NCBI RefSeq assembly: GCF_963693435.1
Contig: NZ_OY856306.1
Span: 1,488,001 to 1,552,000 of the forward strand
Reading direction: 5' to 3'
Source: Pasteurella atlantica
GTDB lineage: Bacteria; Pseudomonadota; Gammaproteobacteria; Enterobacterales; Pasteurellaceae
DNA length: 64,000 nucleotides
Below are positions 28,036 through 37,197 of the stretch, one piece after another. The notes under the pieces were generated by a model. The model worked only from the letters and a program-made list of their open reading frames with translations, did not search any database and was not told the DNA's origin. Position numbers and translations under genes: made by a program. Numbering within the stretch: the first letter of the stretch is position 1; every line of letters begins with the position of its first letter.

Positions 28036-30192
28036 TTATTCTTCTGTCTGTTCTACTTCTAAAACAGTTTCTGTTTCTTCTTGTGGTAACTCTTCGGTTG
28101 TTGATGCAGCATCGACACCTTTCATCGTTAAGCGAATACGCCCTTGACGATCGATTTCAACGACTTTCACATTCACTTCTTGACCAAGTGTTAGATAGTC
28201 ACCCACTTTCTCTACTCGCTCTTCCGCAATTTGAGAAATATGAACTAACCCTTCTTTACCACCTAAAATAGAGACAAATGCCCCAAAATCTACAACGCGA
28301 GTAACTTTACCACTATATACAGTATTCACTTCAACTTCTGCTGTAATTTCTTCGATACGAGCCATTACTCTTTTCGCTGCATTGCCATCTATTGCTGCAA
28401 TTTTAACAGTACCATCATCATCAATATCAATCGATGTGCCTGTTTCTTCGGTTAATGAACGGATTGTTGCACCACCTTTACCGATTACATCTTTGATTTT
28501 CTTAGGATCGATTTTAATGGTATAAATTCTTGGTGCAAAATCTGAAATCTCTTCACGAGGACCTGCAATTGCTTGTTCCATCACGCCTAAAATGTGCATT
28601 CTCGCACCTTTTGCTTGATTTAATGCAATACGCATAATTTCAGGGGTAATTCCTTCAATTTTGATATCCATTTGCAATGCCGTTACGCCGTCACGAGAAC
28701 CCGCAACTTTAAAGTCCATATCACCTAAATGATCTTCATCACCTAAGATATCAGAAAGAACAACAAAATCATCACCTTCTTTTACTAAGCCCATTGCAAT
28801 ACCTGCAACCGCTGATTTAATAGGCACACCTGCATCCATCAATGCTAATGAAGCACCACAAACAGAAGCCATTGATGAAGAACCGTTTGATTCTGTAATT
28901 TCAGAAACAACACGTACAACATAAGGGAATTCTTCTGCACTTGGCATAACAGCTAAAACACCACGTTTTGCTAAACGACCGTGACCAATTTCACGACGTT
29001 TTGGCGAACCAACCATTCCAGTTTCACCTACAGAATATGGAGGGAAATTATAATGGAATAAGAAACGATCTGATTTTTCACCTGTTAATTCATCAATATT
29101 TTGCGCATCACGTTCAGTACCTAATGTTGCGACTACTAATGCTTGCGTTTCACCACGAGTAAAGATTGCACTACCGTGAGTACGTGGAAGTACACCAGTA
29201 CAAATATCTAATGCACGCACCGTTTCTTTGGTACGACCATCAATACGAGGTTCACCGGCAATTACACGACCACGTACAACTTTACTTTCCAAAGAAGTGA
29301 TAATATCAACAATTTCACCTTCAGAAACTTCTTCACTTTCTATTTCTGCTGCTAATTGTGCAATAACGTCTGCTTTGATTTCATCAATTTTTGCATAACG
29401 TTCTTGTTTTTCAATAATACGGAACGCATCGCCAATACGAGACTCAGCTAATGCTGTCACTTTTTCGATTAACGCTGTATTTGGTTCAGGAGCTTTCCAA
29501 TCCCAACGAGGTTTACCTGCTTCTGCAACTAATTCATTGATATTTTGGATTACCACTTGTTGTTGTTCGTGACCAAATACAACCGCTGCTAACATTTGCT
29601 CTTCTGATAAAATGTCTGCTTCTGATTCAACCATAAGTACCGCATTTTGCGTACCTGCAACCACTAAGTCTAAACGGCTGATTGCTTGCTCAGAAATTGT
29701 TGGGTTAAGAACGAATTGATCATTAATAAAACCAACACGTGCCGCACCGATAGGACCATTAAAAGGTACACCTGATAATGAAAGTGCTGCTGATGCACCG
29801 ATCATTGCCACTAAATCTGGGCTAATTTGAGGATTGACAGACACCACTGTCGCAACAATTTGGATTTCATTTAAGAAACCTTCAGGGAATAAAGGACGAA
29901 TAGGACGGTCAATTAAACGAGCTGTTAAGGTTTCGCCTTCAGAAGGACGCCCTTCACGTTTAAAGAAACCACCCGGAATACGACCTGCTGCGTAAGTACG
30001 CTCTTGATAGTTCACTGTTAATGGGAAGAAATCTTGTCCTTCACGCATTTCTTTTTTTGCTACGACTGAAACGAATACGGTTGTATCGTCCATACTTGCC
30101 ATTACGGCTGCTGTTGCTTGACGAGCGATTGCACCCGTTTCTAGTGTTACGGTGTGTTGACCGTATTTAAATTGTTTTACAATTGGATTCAT
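28036..30192 (-). CDS. pnp: Polyribonucleotide nucleotidyltransferase Pnp
   Basis: A 718-aa 3'-5' exoribonuclease (PNPase), a core degradosome enzyme. Two RNase PH-like domains: the first includes [16 protein letters not shown] and [15 protein letters not shown], the second [17 protein letters not shown] domain follows ([12 protein letters not shown]), then an S1 domain ([20 protein letters not shown]). A Glu/Thr-rich acidic tail ends the protein. Normal length. The long 5' side (30193-30391) may hold its leader. Confidence 0.98.
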   Translation of the reverse strand: MNPIVKQFKYGQHTVTLETGAIARQATAAVMASMDDTTVFVSVVAKKEMREGQDFFPLTVNYQERTYAAGRIPGGFFKREGRPSEGETLTARLIDRPIRPLFPEGFLNEIQIVATVVSVNPQISPDLVAMIGASAALSLSGVPFNGPIGAARVGFINDQFVLNPTISEQAISRLDLVVAGTQNAVLMVESEADILSEEQMLAAVVFGHEQQQVVIQNINELVAEAGKPRWDWKAPEPNTALIEKVTALAESRIGDAFRIIEKQERYAKIDEIKADVIAQLAAEIESEEVSEGEIVDIITSLESKVVRGRVIAGEPRIDGRTKETVRALDICTGVLPRTHGSAIFTRGETQALVVATLGTERDAQNIDELTGEKSDRFLFHYNFPPYSVGETGMVGSPKRREIGHGRLAKRGVLAVMPSAEEFPYVVRVVSEITESNGSSSMASVCGASLALMDAGVPIKSAVAGIAMGLVKEGDDFVVLSDILGDEDHLGDMDFKVAGSRDGVTALQMDIKIEGITPEIMRIALNQAKGARMHILGVMEQAIAGPREEISDFAPRIYTIKIDPKKIKDVIGKGGATIRSLTEETGTSIDIDDDGTVKIAAIDGNAAKRVMARIEEITAEVEVNTVYSGKVTRVVDFGAFVSILGGKEGLVHISQIAEERVEKVGDYLTLGQEVNVKVVEIDRQGRIRLTMKGVDAASTTEELPQEETETVLEVEQTEE

Positions 30193-30391
30193 TACATTAC
30201 CTGTTAAGTTAAATATCTAAGGTTCTGTTTTATTCCTAAAAAATTGCGACTAGCAAAAATCATCTTACCCTTATTCATAGGTAGAAAAATAACTTTTGAT
30301 AGCCGCCTCTCAGTACACAGAAATAAAACTGTCGTATTATACTATATATTTTTAGAATTGTCGCATAGTTTGTGAAATAAAAATAAATAGA

Positions 30392-30796
30392 CTATTGTTC
30401 ATTCTCCTTTTTATGATCAAAATCTAAATTAGCAAAATCTCGAAATTGTTGTTCTATTTCTGGTTGTTTTAGCTTTAACTTACTGGTACAAACTGCCCAA
30501 CTTTCACATAAATTTTTAAATACTTCTAAATTGCAACCTTTATTATCTGAATAACATACAGTTTTACTTTCTGTATCATAACACATTCTAAAATGTGGAA
30601 ATTCATCACCTAATGCTCTTTTCTGTGAACGATAAACCTTCCTAATTAAAGGTGAAGCATTTTTAACATAAACATCAACAACTAATATTCGATGAGAATA
30701 AATAATAATCACTTTCAAAGGTTTAAAATTATCGAATTTCTGGGGAATATCGTTATTAAAAAGTTTGTTTTTTATACTAGAAAATAGATCTATCAC
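30392..30796 (-). CDS. Unknown small protein, last gene of the rSAM/UvrA-like operon
   Basis: A 134-aa soluble protein of unknown family. It starts with a short amphipathic N-terminus (MIDLFSSIKNKLF). A core follows with VIIIYSHRILVVDVYVKNAS, basic RSQKRALGDEFPHFRMCYD and four Cys (two in CYSDNKGC). Its ATG overlaps the stop of the 299-aa gene by 4 bases, so it belongs to the same operon. It could be a partner of the UvrA-like proteins or an immunity protein. I cannot tell. Confidence 0.6.
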   Translation of the reverse strand: MIDLFSSIKNKLFNNDIPQKFDNFKPLKVIIIYSHRILVVDVYVKNASPLIRKVYRSQKRALGDEFPHFRMCYDTESKTVCYSDNKGCNLEVFKNLCESWAVCTSKLKLKQPEIEQQFRDFANLDFDHKKENEQ

Positions 30797-31692
30797 TTAT
30801 GTTCCTTTAAATATTCAACAATATTCTTATTATCAACCTGATAATATTTAATTTCGTTTTTATAACCATAATAACAAAACGGACATTTTTCTTCGTAAAA
30901 ATAGCCTAAATCAATGCCCTTTTTAGACTTTATTTTATTTCTTTGATCATAAAGATAGCTGTTTAATCCTTCCCAATAAGAAATTTCATCAGGTTTTGAT
31001 TTAGCACGAGCAACACCTAAATTTTTCAGTCCATAAAAATAATGATTTAATTCTAATGGGCTAAATTGTTCTATCTTTTTATTAAAATCGATAATACCGT
31101 TCTTGGTAAATGCTTTCATTAGCAATTTAGGTACAACCAATAATTTATTAAATGAATACTGCGGATCTAATGGCGATTTATTTATTTCTAAGCCTAATAT
31201 CTCTTTTGAATATGACGTAATCGTTTCAAAACCCTGACAATAATCACATTTTTGAAAGAATAAATTAAATCGAATTGGAGAGATTTGCCCAATGATATTA
31301 TCAATCAAACTGAATAAGCGAATACTGTGATATTCATAATCATTACCTTTCTTTACAGCAATAATACCGCTACCTTTTAAAAAAGCTTCGTTAAAATTAT
31401 TGGTAGCCACTAAATAAAAAATAGGATCTTTTTGTGAATTAATTAGTCCATTTTTATATTCTTTTTTTAATGTCTCTATCGTTGTTTGTGGTAGTTGATG
31501 ATATTTATATAAATGGCTTATGGCAGGATTATAAAAAAATTCTGTTTCATTATTTAGCTTATTTTCTACATCATCTTTATTTTTATAAAAAAAGACATTT
31601 TTATCAGGCACGCAAATCTTGTGAGTATTTTCAAAAATGTTTACTACATCAAAGTAATTTTGCTGTTTGTATAAATTATTGATCTTTTTCAT
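30793..31692 (-). CDS. Stand-alone UvrA zinc/insertion-module-like protein, 299 aa
   Basis: It has no ATPase motif, yet its layout follows the region of UvrA between Walker A and the first signature. FLKGSGIIAVKKGNDYEYHS then PIRFNLFFQKCDYCQG parallels the UvrA stretch ending in FSFNNPxGACPxCxG. FSPLELNHYFYGL parallels the UvrA LSxxxxxxxLYG segment. A second CxxC (EKCPFCYYG, residues 270-273) matches the closing zinc pair. Cys149/152 and 270/273 would bind zinc. It lies 4 bases downstream of the UvrA-like ATPase gene, whose own zinc module is very short. I infer a two-chain UvrA-like protein. This alignment is from memory and by eye. Confidence 0.6.
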   Translation of the reverse strand: MKKINNLYKQQNYFDVVNIFENTHKICVPDKNVFFYKNKDDVENKLNNETEFFYNPAISHLYKYHQLPQTTIETLKKEYKNGLINSQKDPIFYLVATNNFNEAFLKGSGIIAVKKGNDYEYHSIRLFSLIDNIIGQISPIRFNLFFQKCDYCQGFETITSYSKEILGLEINKSPLDPQYSFNKLLVVPKLLMKAFTKNGIIDFNKKIEQFSPLELNHYFYGLKNLGVARAKSKPDEISYWEGLNSYLYDQRNKIKSKKGIDLGYFYEEKCPFCYYGYKNEIKYYQVDNKNIVEYLKEHK

Positions 31693-31696
31693 TGCA

Positions 31697-33955
31697 TTAT
31701 TCTCCTTTAAAACTCAAAAAATTATTTTGGTGAACATCGCCCATAACAATATTCTTTTCTGTTTTTGTCTGAATATCTATGCCTAAATCAATAATATATT
31801 CACTGTTTTTGATAAAATAAGGATTGTGTTCAATACAGATTACGGTGTTATTTTTAAGATAAGAATACAAAATCTCTAAAATTTTATTGATAGAATTTTT
31901 ATCCAAGCCTGATGCTGGCTCATCAAAAAATAAAAAGAAGCCACCTTTCTCTAATTTTTTATGATTTTTCAAAAGAAAAGTAGCAAAACGCAAGCGTTGT
32001 TGCTCGCCACCGCTTAATGTTTCCGTTGAACGCCCTAAACTTAAATGATCCAAAGATAAAGCGGTTAAAATTTCTACCGTTTTTGCTAAAAAAGCAAATT
32101 CTTCTCGTTTTATCAATTTAGACAGTTGCATATTCAGTACATCAATAATGCTCATTCCATTTAGTTTAAATAGTGCAACATCATTACTGTATCGACTTCC
32201 TTGACAAATTGGGCAAACAAAAACTTCTTTTTGGTGGTAAATTTTATTGTGGTATTCAATCATTCCAATACCTTTACATTCATTGCACCCACCTGTTGAA
32301 TTAAATGAAAAATCAGAGCTTGTTAATTCTGTCTTTTTAGACGTTGCATATTGCGTAAATATTTTTCTTAATTCATCAAAACAACCTAAATAAGTAGCTA
32401 AAATAGAGCGTGAATTATTATGAATTTGTGTATTCGTGAAAATTTCTGTGTTACAGTGATTCTCTTGTAATGCTTTTGGCAATAATTTTAATGCAAGGGT
32501 TGTTTTCCCTGCACCACTTGCCCCAATTATGCAAATTAATTTGTTTTGTGGAATACTTAATGATTTTATATCTACATTATAAAGCGGTGCTAAATTAACA
32601 GTGATATTTTTGCTATTTTTTACTAAATTATGATTTTTAATAAAGCCTTTAATTTCAGGTTTTTCAACAAGATAACCGCCTTTCTCGCCCGCTTCTTTTC
32701 CTAAATATAAAATATTATCCGCAATATCATCAAAAAAATCAGAATGCTCAACCATTATCACAAGATTATGTTTTCTTAACGCAAGAATATGTTGCTTAAT
32801 ATTGTTTAAATCTAACTGGCTTAAATTTGAAGATAGTTCATCAAAAATCAGTAAATGATTGGTTTTATTTTCTTTCAGTAAATTAAATATTTTTACTCGT
32901 TGATTTTCCCCTGCACTCAATGTCGGTAAACTGCGAGAAAGGGACAAATGCCCTAATGATAATTTTTTCAGGGTTTCAAGATCATCAATAATCTGTCTAA
33001 TATTTTCATTTTGAATGGATATTTTCGTTAAGAAATTGTGTAGTTCATTCAAGGATAAATGCAAAATATCAAAAATATTTTTATCTTTGATAAAAACAAT
33101 GAGCGTTTCTTGCCCAAATCCTGTGCCTTGACAAGTTTCGCATAGTTGTTTCTGCACTTCGCCTTTTCCATTACAATTGCGACAATAATTTGCCAACACA
33201 GAATTTGTCGTTTTAGAAAAAAGACTATTGCATTTTCGTAATAAAATCTGACCGCTAAATGTATCTAATAAACTGCGATTAAAGAAAACCCACTCGTTAT
33301 TGTGTTTCATTGCCAAATGAGTGGCATTTTTTTGATAAAGTGTAAACTGCGTAGCATCAATTTGAATGAGTATTTTATACTTTTCCGCTTTAATATTCCT
33401 AACTTTATCACTTGCGATCTCTTTTTCTCGATCTCGCTCATCAATAATAATAACCTTATTACTGTTTAATTTTTGACAAATAACATTAAAGCTTGACGCC
33501 GTTATTTCCTCATATTCACTGAATAAATAATAAAATTGTGCCGTTGGGTAAAATCTATAAAGTGCATTTAATGTCGTAATGCTATCAAGTTCTTCAATCA
33601 CATTTCCTTTATGCAGCACAACACCATCATCAATAAATAATTTTTTTATTGATGAAAGCAAATTAGTTCTAGTTGCAACTGTTGAAGTAATAGACTGTCT
33701 TGATACTTGTTGTGCGATCAACTTGGTTGGCAAAATATGATCGCATTTTTCAAATTTTGGTCTAACCGTATAATAATAAAGGTCGTTTGTTTCCTGAGCA
33801 ATTTTATATTGTCGCAAGCATTCTGCATAAAGCACTTTTTCAACTAAGGTACTTTTACCACTGCCACTCGTCCCTTTTACAACAATTAGTTGCCCGATTT
33901 CTGCCTTAAAATCAATATGTTTAAGGTTATTTTCATAAATATTATAAAATTCCAT
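31697..33955 (-). CDS. UvrA-like twin-ATPase
   Basis: I start it at the ATG at 33955 (MEFYNIYENNLKHIDF, 752 aa). A TTG at 33976 would add 7 residues. Numbering from the longer form: Walker A GTSGSGKST (35-43), a condensed zinc knot CRNCNGKGEVQKQLCETC (265-282), signature LSAGENQR (353-360) and Walker B LLIFDE. The second half has GASGAGKTT (485-493), a full UvrA zinc module (Cys564, 567, 588, 591), LSGGEQQR (654-661) and FLFFDEPASGLD. It is about 190 residues shorter than housekeeping UvrA and lacks the usual UvrB-binding and insertion parts. UvrA paralogs in product operons (such as DrrC) give self-resistance to DNA-binding drugs. That role is inference here. Confidence 0.85.
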   Translation of the reverse strand: MEFYNIYENNLKHIDFKAEIGQLIVVKGTSGSGKSTLVEKVLYAECLRQYKIAQETNDLYYYTVRPKFEKCDHILPTKLIAQQVSRQSITSTVATRTNLLSSIKKLFIDDGVVLHKGNVIEELDSITTLNALYRFYPTAQFYYLFSEYEEITASSFNVICQKLNSNKVIIIDERDREKEIASDKVRNIKAEKYKILIQIDATQFTLYQKNATHLAMKHNNEWVFFNRSLLDTFSGQILLRKCNSLFSKTTNSVLANYCRNCNGKGEVQKQLCETCQGTGFGQETLIVFIKDKNIFDILHLSLNELHNFLTKISIQNENIRQIIDDLETLKKLSLGHLSLSRSLPTLSAGENQRVKIFNLLKENKTNHLLIFDELSSNLSQLDLNNIKQHILALRKHNLVIMVEHSDFFDDIADNILYLGKEAGEKGGYLVEKPEIKGFIKNHNLVKNSKNITVNLAPLYNVDIKSLSIPQNKLICIIGASGAGKTTLALKLLPKALQENHCNTEIFTNTQIHNNSRSILATYLGCFDELRKIFTQYATSKKTELTSSDFSFNSTGGCNECKGIGMIEYHNKIYHQKEVFVCPICQGSRYSNDVALFKLNGMSIIDVLNMQLSKLIKREEFAFLAKTVEILTALSLDHLSLGRSTETLSGGEQQRLRFATFLLKNHKKLEKGGFFLFFDEPASGLDKNSINKILEILYSYLKNNTVICIEHNPYFIKNSEYIIDLGIDIQTKTEKNIVMGDVHQNNFLSFKGE

Positions 33956-33959
33956 AAAA

Positions 33960-34679
33960 CTACTCTTTTCTGTCAAATCTAACGGTTACAAGTTCTCTTG
34001 ATTTGAATGTGCAATCTTGATTAAATTGCACTGTTGCTTGGGTTCTTTTATGTAATGCAAAATAATTATCAACAATTAACAAATCGCCTTTTTTGTTCAA
34101 AATAACCTCTGAATATTGGTTAGCAAGTGCATCAATTAAACAATTTAATGGATAGTCACCAATTTGTACTGTTTTTGCTAAATGATGATCGATATATTCA
34201 AAATGATAACGCATCATTAATCGATTAGTATTTTCTTGTACATAAAATAAATTACGCCACACTTCATTTCCAACAACATAAGGTAATTTTATATTCAATA
34301 CTTCATCATAAGATAAACCAAAAATATCCATTAGTCCTTGTACAATATGCTCGCCAACAACCACTTGATTTAACCCAAAATAAGGCGACTTAGGATCTTC
34401 TTCCAAACAAAGCATTACAATGTAGCGAGGCGGTTTTAATGTCCACGAGAAATCTGTATGAAATCCGCCATTTTTAGGATTTTCAGCTAAATCATCGCTA
34501 TAAACGAGGGTATTAAAATGATGATAATCGCATTCCATTCGTGGAGAAAAATAAATGTGAAAATCATCACGGATCTCTTGAACCAGTTTCTCAAAATCAA
34601 GTCCGTAACCAGTTATAGATTGATAACCTTGTTTTTCAATTAAATCAAAATCAATGAGTGAGGCTAAATTCATAATCAT
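33960..34679 (-). CDS. Fe(II)/2-oxoglutarate-dependent oxygenase (TauD/clavaminate-synthase-like)
   Basis: A 239-aa protein with the iron facial triad: His74 and Asp76 in GGFHTDFSWT, and His210 in VDNYFALHKRT. Arg228 (in KSRELVTVRF) is placed to bind 2-oxoglutarate. The family hydroxylates or desaturates amino-acid side chains, among other reactions. It overlaps the radical SAM gene by 29 bases and ends 4 bases before the UvrA-like start. In this operon it is probably the second tailoring enzyme acting on the peptide or on a small molecule. The substrate is unknown. Confidence 0.82.
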   Translation of the reverse strand: MIMNLASLIDFDLIEKQGYQSITGYGLDFEKLVQEIRDDFHIYFSPRMECDYHHFNTLVYSDDLAENPKNGGFHTDFSWTLKPPRYIVMLCLEEDPKSPYFGLNQVVVGEHIVQGLMDIFGLSYDEVLNIKLPYVVGNEVWRNLFYVQENTNRLMMRYHFEYIDHHLAKTVQIGDYPLNCLIDALANQYSEVILNKKGDLLIVDNYFALHKRTQATVQFNQDCTFKSRELVTVRFDRKE

Positions 34680-35958
34680 TTCCTTTTTGGGTAATTAAAT
34701 GTTCTTTAATGTAGAGTGAAAAAATTTGGGGAATAATTGTCTTATGGGCAAAACACATCGGCGATTTACTTTCTTTGCGATAAAGTGGGCAACCAGAAGC
34801 ACACACTTTGCGAAAATTACATTTTTTACAATCGCTATTATTTACATATTGGATAGCTTTACCTCGTTTAATGATTTCAACAAGGCTCTGTTTTTCTGAC
34901 AATGTGCCGATCGGCTTACCTTTATTAAACTCACTATGGCAAAAATACAAATCGCCATTAAGGTATAACGCTGCCCCTTTTGTTCCCATTGCACAAGGAT
35001 TTTCTTGTGGACGATGCAAATTCAGATCGCTGACCAACATATGATGAGAAAGCAGGTAGCCTTCTTGAATTTTCTTTTCAAAATAATGAGCTAACGCATT
35101 AAAAACAGTAATGAAATCTTGATTAGTAAAGCCCACTCCTTTCACATCACAAATTCTAAAATCTAATTTATGCGTCACTGCAAAATCAATGATTGGCAAA
35201 ATATGATCAGGATTTCCCGTTGTTAAAGTAAGTAATAATGCTGGGGTAATGCCTTGTTCAAGCAAAAAAAGGATATTTTCCATCACATTATGAAAACTGC
35301 CTTTATTGCTACGAAAAATAACCCGATGAGCATCGTGAATTTCTTGTGTGCCATCAAGAGAAACGGCAATATTAACCTGATTTTCTTTAATAAATCGAAT
35401 AATTTGTTCGCAATTTTTATGCTTTCTGAAACCAACTAAGTTGGTATTTAATTGCAAGTGTAATCGTATTCCACTTTGCGATAATGCTTGTTTAAAAGCG
35501 GTTATTTCTTTATGCCATTTTGCAAAAACCAACAACGGTTCGCCGCCACTGATCTTAATACCAACTGATTGAATATTAGGTTCTTGTAAAATTTTCGTTT
35601 TTAACAGATCAAATAAATTAGGATCGATCTCTTGGGTTGAATGCAACGATGGAATATAACAATAAGTGCAATTTAGATTACATTTATTCGTGGTTTGTAG
35701 CCAAAAATTTAAGTGCGTACTGGTTTTTTCTGGTTCAACTTGTGTGAAAATAAGATTTTCTTTCTGGGCAAATTGTTGCAAAGTAAAGTCGGTTAAGGGT
35801 AATCCCAAACGATGATGCTCTTTTAAGCGATTAAATAAAACTTCACTCTGACAAAAAGTAAAAGACCAATCATCAGAGCGAAAGAATGTTGTAAAATCAA
35901 CAATAACATATTGATTATCGACAACCAAAAATAGTAAATCTTGTTTTAATTTCATCAT
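34651..35958 (-). CDS. Radical SAM/SPASM peptide-maturase-like enzyme
   Basis: A 435-aa protein. The SAM-cluster motif CNLNCTYC has Cys93, 97 and 100, followed by SGGEPLL (about 137-143) and the strand motifs of the radical SAM barrel. A C-terminal SPASM domain carries Cys322, 340, 377, 380, 386, 390 and 402 for auxiliary Fe-S clusters (NSDCKKCNFRKVCASGC). The first 80 residues could be a peptide-recognition region. SPASM enzymes commonly crosslink or otherwise mature ribosomal peptides. The gene starts 20 bases after the GRDP-like gene stop, which makes that protein the prime substrate candidate. Confidence 0.87.
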   Translation of the reverse strand: MMKLKQDLLFLVVDNQYVIVDFTTFFRSDDWSFTFCQSEVLFNRLKEHHRLGLPLTDFTLQQFAQKENLIFTQVEPEKTSTHLNFWLQTTNKCNLNCTYCYIPSLHSTQEIDPNLFDLLKTKILQEPNIQSVGIKISGGEPLLVFAKWHKEITAFKQALSQSGIRLHLQLNTNLVGFRKHKNCEQIIRFIKENQVNIAVSLDGTQEIHDAHRVIFRSNKGSFHNVMENILFLLEQGITPALLLTLTTGNPDHILPIIDFAVTHKLDFRICDVKGVGFTNQDFITVFNALAHYFEKKIQEGYLLSHHMLVSDLNLHRPQENPCAMGTKGAALYLNGDLYFCHSEFNKGKPIGTLSEKQSLVEIIKRGKAIQYVNNSDCKKCNFRKVCASGCPLYRKESKSPMCFAHKTIIPQIFSLYIKEHLITQKGNDYEFSLTH

Positions 35959-35978
35959 TCTAATTGTCGATAATAGGA

Positions 35979-36509
35979 TTAAGCAACTTTTTGCATAATG
36001 CTACTTGCAAAGTTTTTAATATATTGATTATCGATAGCCAATAAAGGCTCGTCTTCATCAATATTACAAGGACACGCTTGTGGACAATTTGGTGCAGTAA
36101 GTGTTGCACTATAAAGCATTTTACCTGTTAAATCAGCCCATAGTTGTTGAGATTCATTTTGAGCATCAAGCCATTCTTGACGGTTCTCATCACTTAATCT
36201 TCCAAAATAAGGATAGTGATGTAAGAAGCCACCAAATAACTCTAAACAATCTTTCAAATAAGCACGAGTATCTAAAATGTGCATATGCCAAATTTCATCG
36301 ATATCGCCATTTGGCACCATTTGTTCGCCGTTTAGTGCTTTTGTTGCTGCCATATAAATTCTATAATCAGCAACCGCTTTTTCAGCTCTTTCTTTGTTCC
36401 AATCTTCTCTTTCACATAATTTATCAATCGCAAGAGAGAAGTCCCATTTATTCACAATTTGTTGTGCTTTTTCAAAAATAGTTTTATCAAATTTATTGAT
36501 CATTGACAT
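35979..36509 (-). CDS. GRDP-like protein with Cys-rich C-terminal tail, candidate precursor
   Basis: A 176-aa protein. Residues 60-103 carry the GRDP-like (PF07173-type) signature: GDIDEIWHMHILDTRAYLKD, then CLELFGGFLHHYPYFG. A linker leads to a C-terminal tail with NCPQACPCN (Cys142, 146, 148) and about 28 more residues with no predicted fold. RBS AAAGGA lies before the ATG at 36509. As first gene of the operon and next to a SPASM maturase, it looks like a folded-leader-plus-core precursor. A plain regulatory or enzyme role is the alternative. The family motif is solid; the precursor role is inference. Confidence 0.7.
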   Translation of the reverse strand: MSMINKFDKTIFEKAQQIVNKWDFSLAIDKLCEREDWNKERAEKAVADYRIYMAATKALNGEQMVPNGDIDEIWHMHILDTRAYLKDCLELFGGFLHHYPYFGRLSDENRQEWLDAQNESQQLWADLTGKMLYSATLTAPNCPQACPCNIDEDEPLLAIDNQYIKNFASSIMQKVA

Positions 36510-36581
36510 AATTTTTTCCTTTTGTCATTCAAGTCTAAACGTACATAATTTTATAAATCATTAAAATTATGCCCAGCCCAA

Positions 36582-36609
36582 ATTGTACAAAAAAAAAACA
36601 ACTTAACAA
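36582..36609 (-). promoter_or_regulatory. Putative promoter of the rSAM/UvrA-like operon with T10 spacer tract
   Basis: On the minus strand TTGTTA (36609-36604) and TACAAT (36587-36582) are separated by 16 bases that include ten T in a row (A10 on the plus strand, 36589-36598). The start codon is about 70 bases downstream. Length changes in the tract would shift the box spacing. The -35 box matches 4 of 6 consensus bases, so the call is moderate. Confidence 0.45.
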
Positions 36610-37136
36610 CAGTTATATATTATTAAGTTATCAAGAAAACAGGGCAAAATTATACTTTTAAACTTATAATATTTTAATTATTTATTTTTTTTAAAGGTTA
36701 AATATCAAACAAAGCTCTTTGATTATGAATGTTTATTTACACTTGAAAGATAGCAATAAAGTTTATTCCCAAATTAAAATAAACAGTTATTTTATTAATG
36801 TGTGTATTTTTTATTCAATTATGATTTTACCCTGAGAGAAACCGTAAACCTTTACCTATTGAGTTTTAAAAATCAATAATTATTATGTAGGTACTATTAA
36901 TAAAAGTAAGCATAAAAATTGTAAATTTTGAACGGAATGTAACCGCTATATTTATGCCTAATAATGTTTTGTGAGGCTTTTTATATAGAATAACAAGTGA
37001 ATATACACAAACTGTGTTTTCTGATACCCCTATGTTAATTAATATAATCTTTTGATTTTTATTATATTTTAGATACTATCTTCCCTAATTAAAGTATAAT
37101 TTTACCCTATTAATCACAAAAGTGGTCAGAGAATAA
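36610..37136. other. Gene-free AT-rich region between the operon and the TA pair
   Basis: I find no credible gene on either strand. It contains repeat copy 2 (36839-36887) and a one-sided uptake-hairpin fragment near 36915-36952 (TTGTAAATTTTGAACGGAAT then ACCGCTATA). The low GC and lack of genes fit an insertion border of the operon. Confidence 0.5.
36839..36887. repeat. Dispersed intergenic repeat, copy 2
   Basis: AAACCGTAAACCTTTACCTA, TTGAGTTTTAAAAATCAATA and ATTATTATGT match the copy at 2777-2818 with few differences plus a small internal insertion. Non-coding. Confidence 0.45.
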
Positions 37137-37174
37137 TTGACATAATCCCACCACTGTATTACAATTTGTAATAC
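37137..37174 (+). promoter_or_regulatory. vapBC promoter with operator palindrome over the -10 box
   Basis: TTGACA (37137-37142) and TACAAT (37160-37165) are 17 bases apart. A perfect palindrome, GTATTACAA-T-TTGTAATAC (37156-37174), covers the -10 box. It lies 23 bases before the RHH antitoxin ATG and is the expected autoregulatory operator. Confidence 0.8.
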
Positions 37175-37197
37175 GCAAATAAATAGTAAGGTAAAAA

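Noticed and set aside
31697-33976. The UvrA-like gene as the housekeeping uvrA
   Set aside because: It is about 190 residues too short, lacks the normal UvrB-binding and insertion parts, and sits in an operon of modification enzymes.
36101-36481. 126-aa plus-strand frame opposite the GRDP-like gene
   Set aside because: The minus-strand frame carries the GRDP motif and a good ribosome site. The plus frame has neither.
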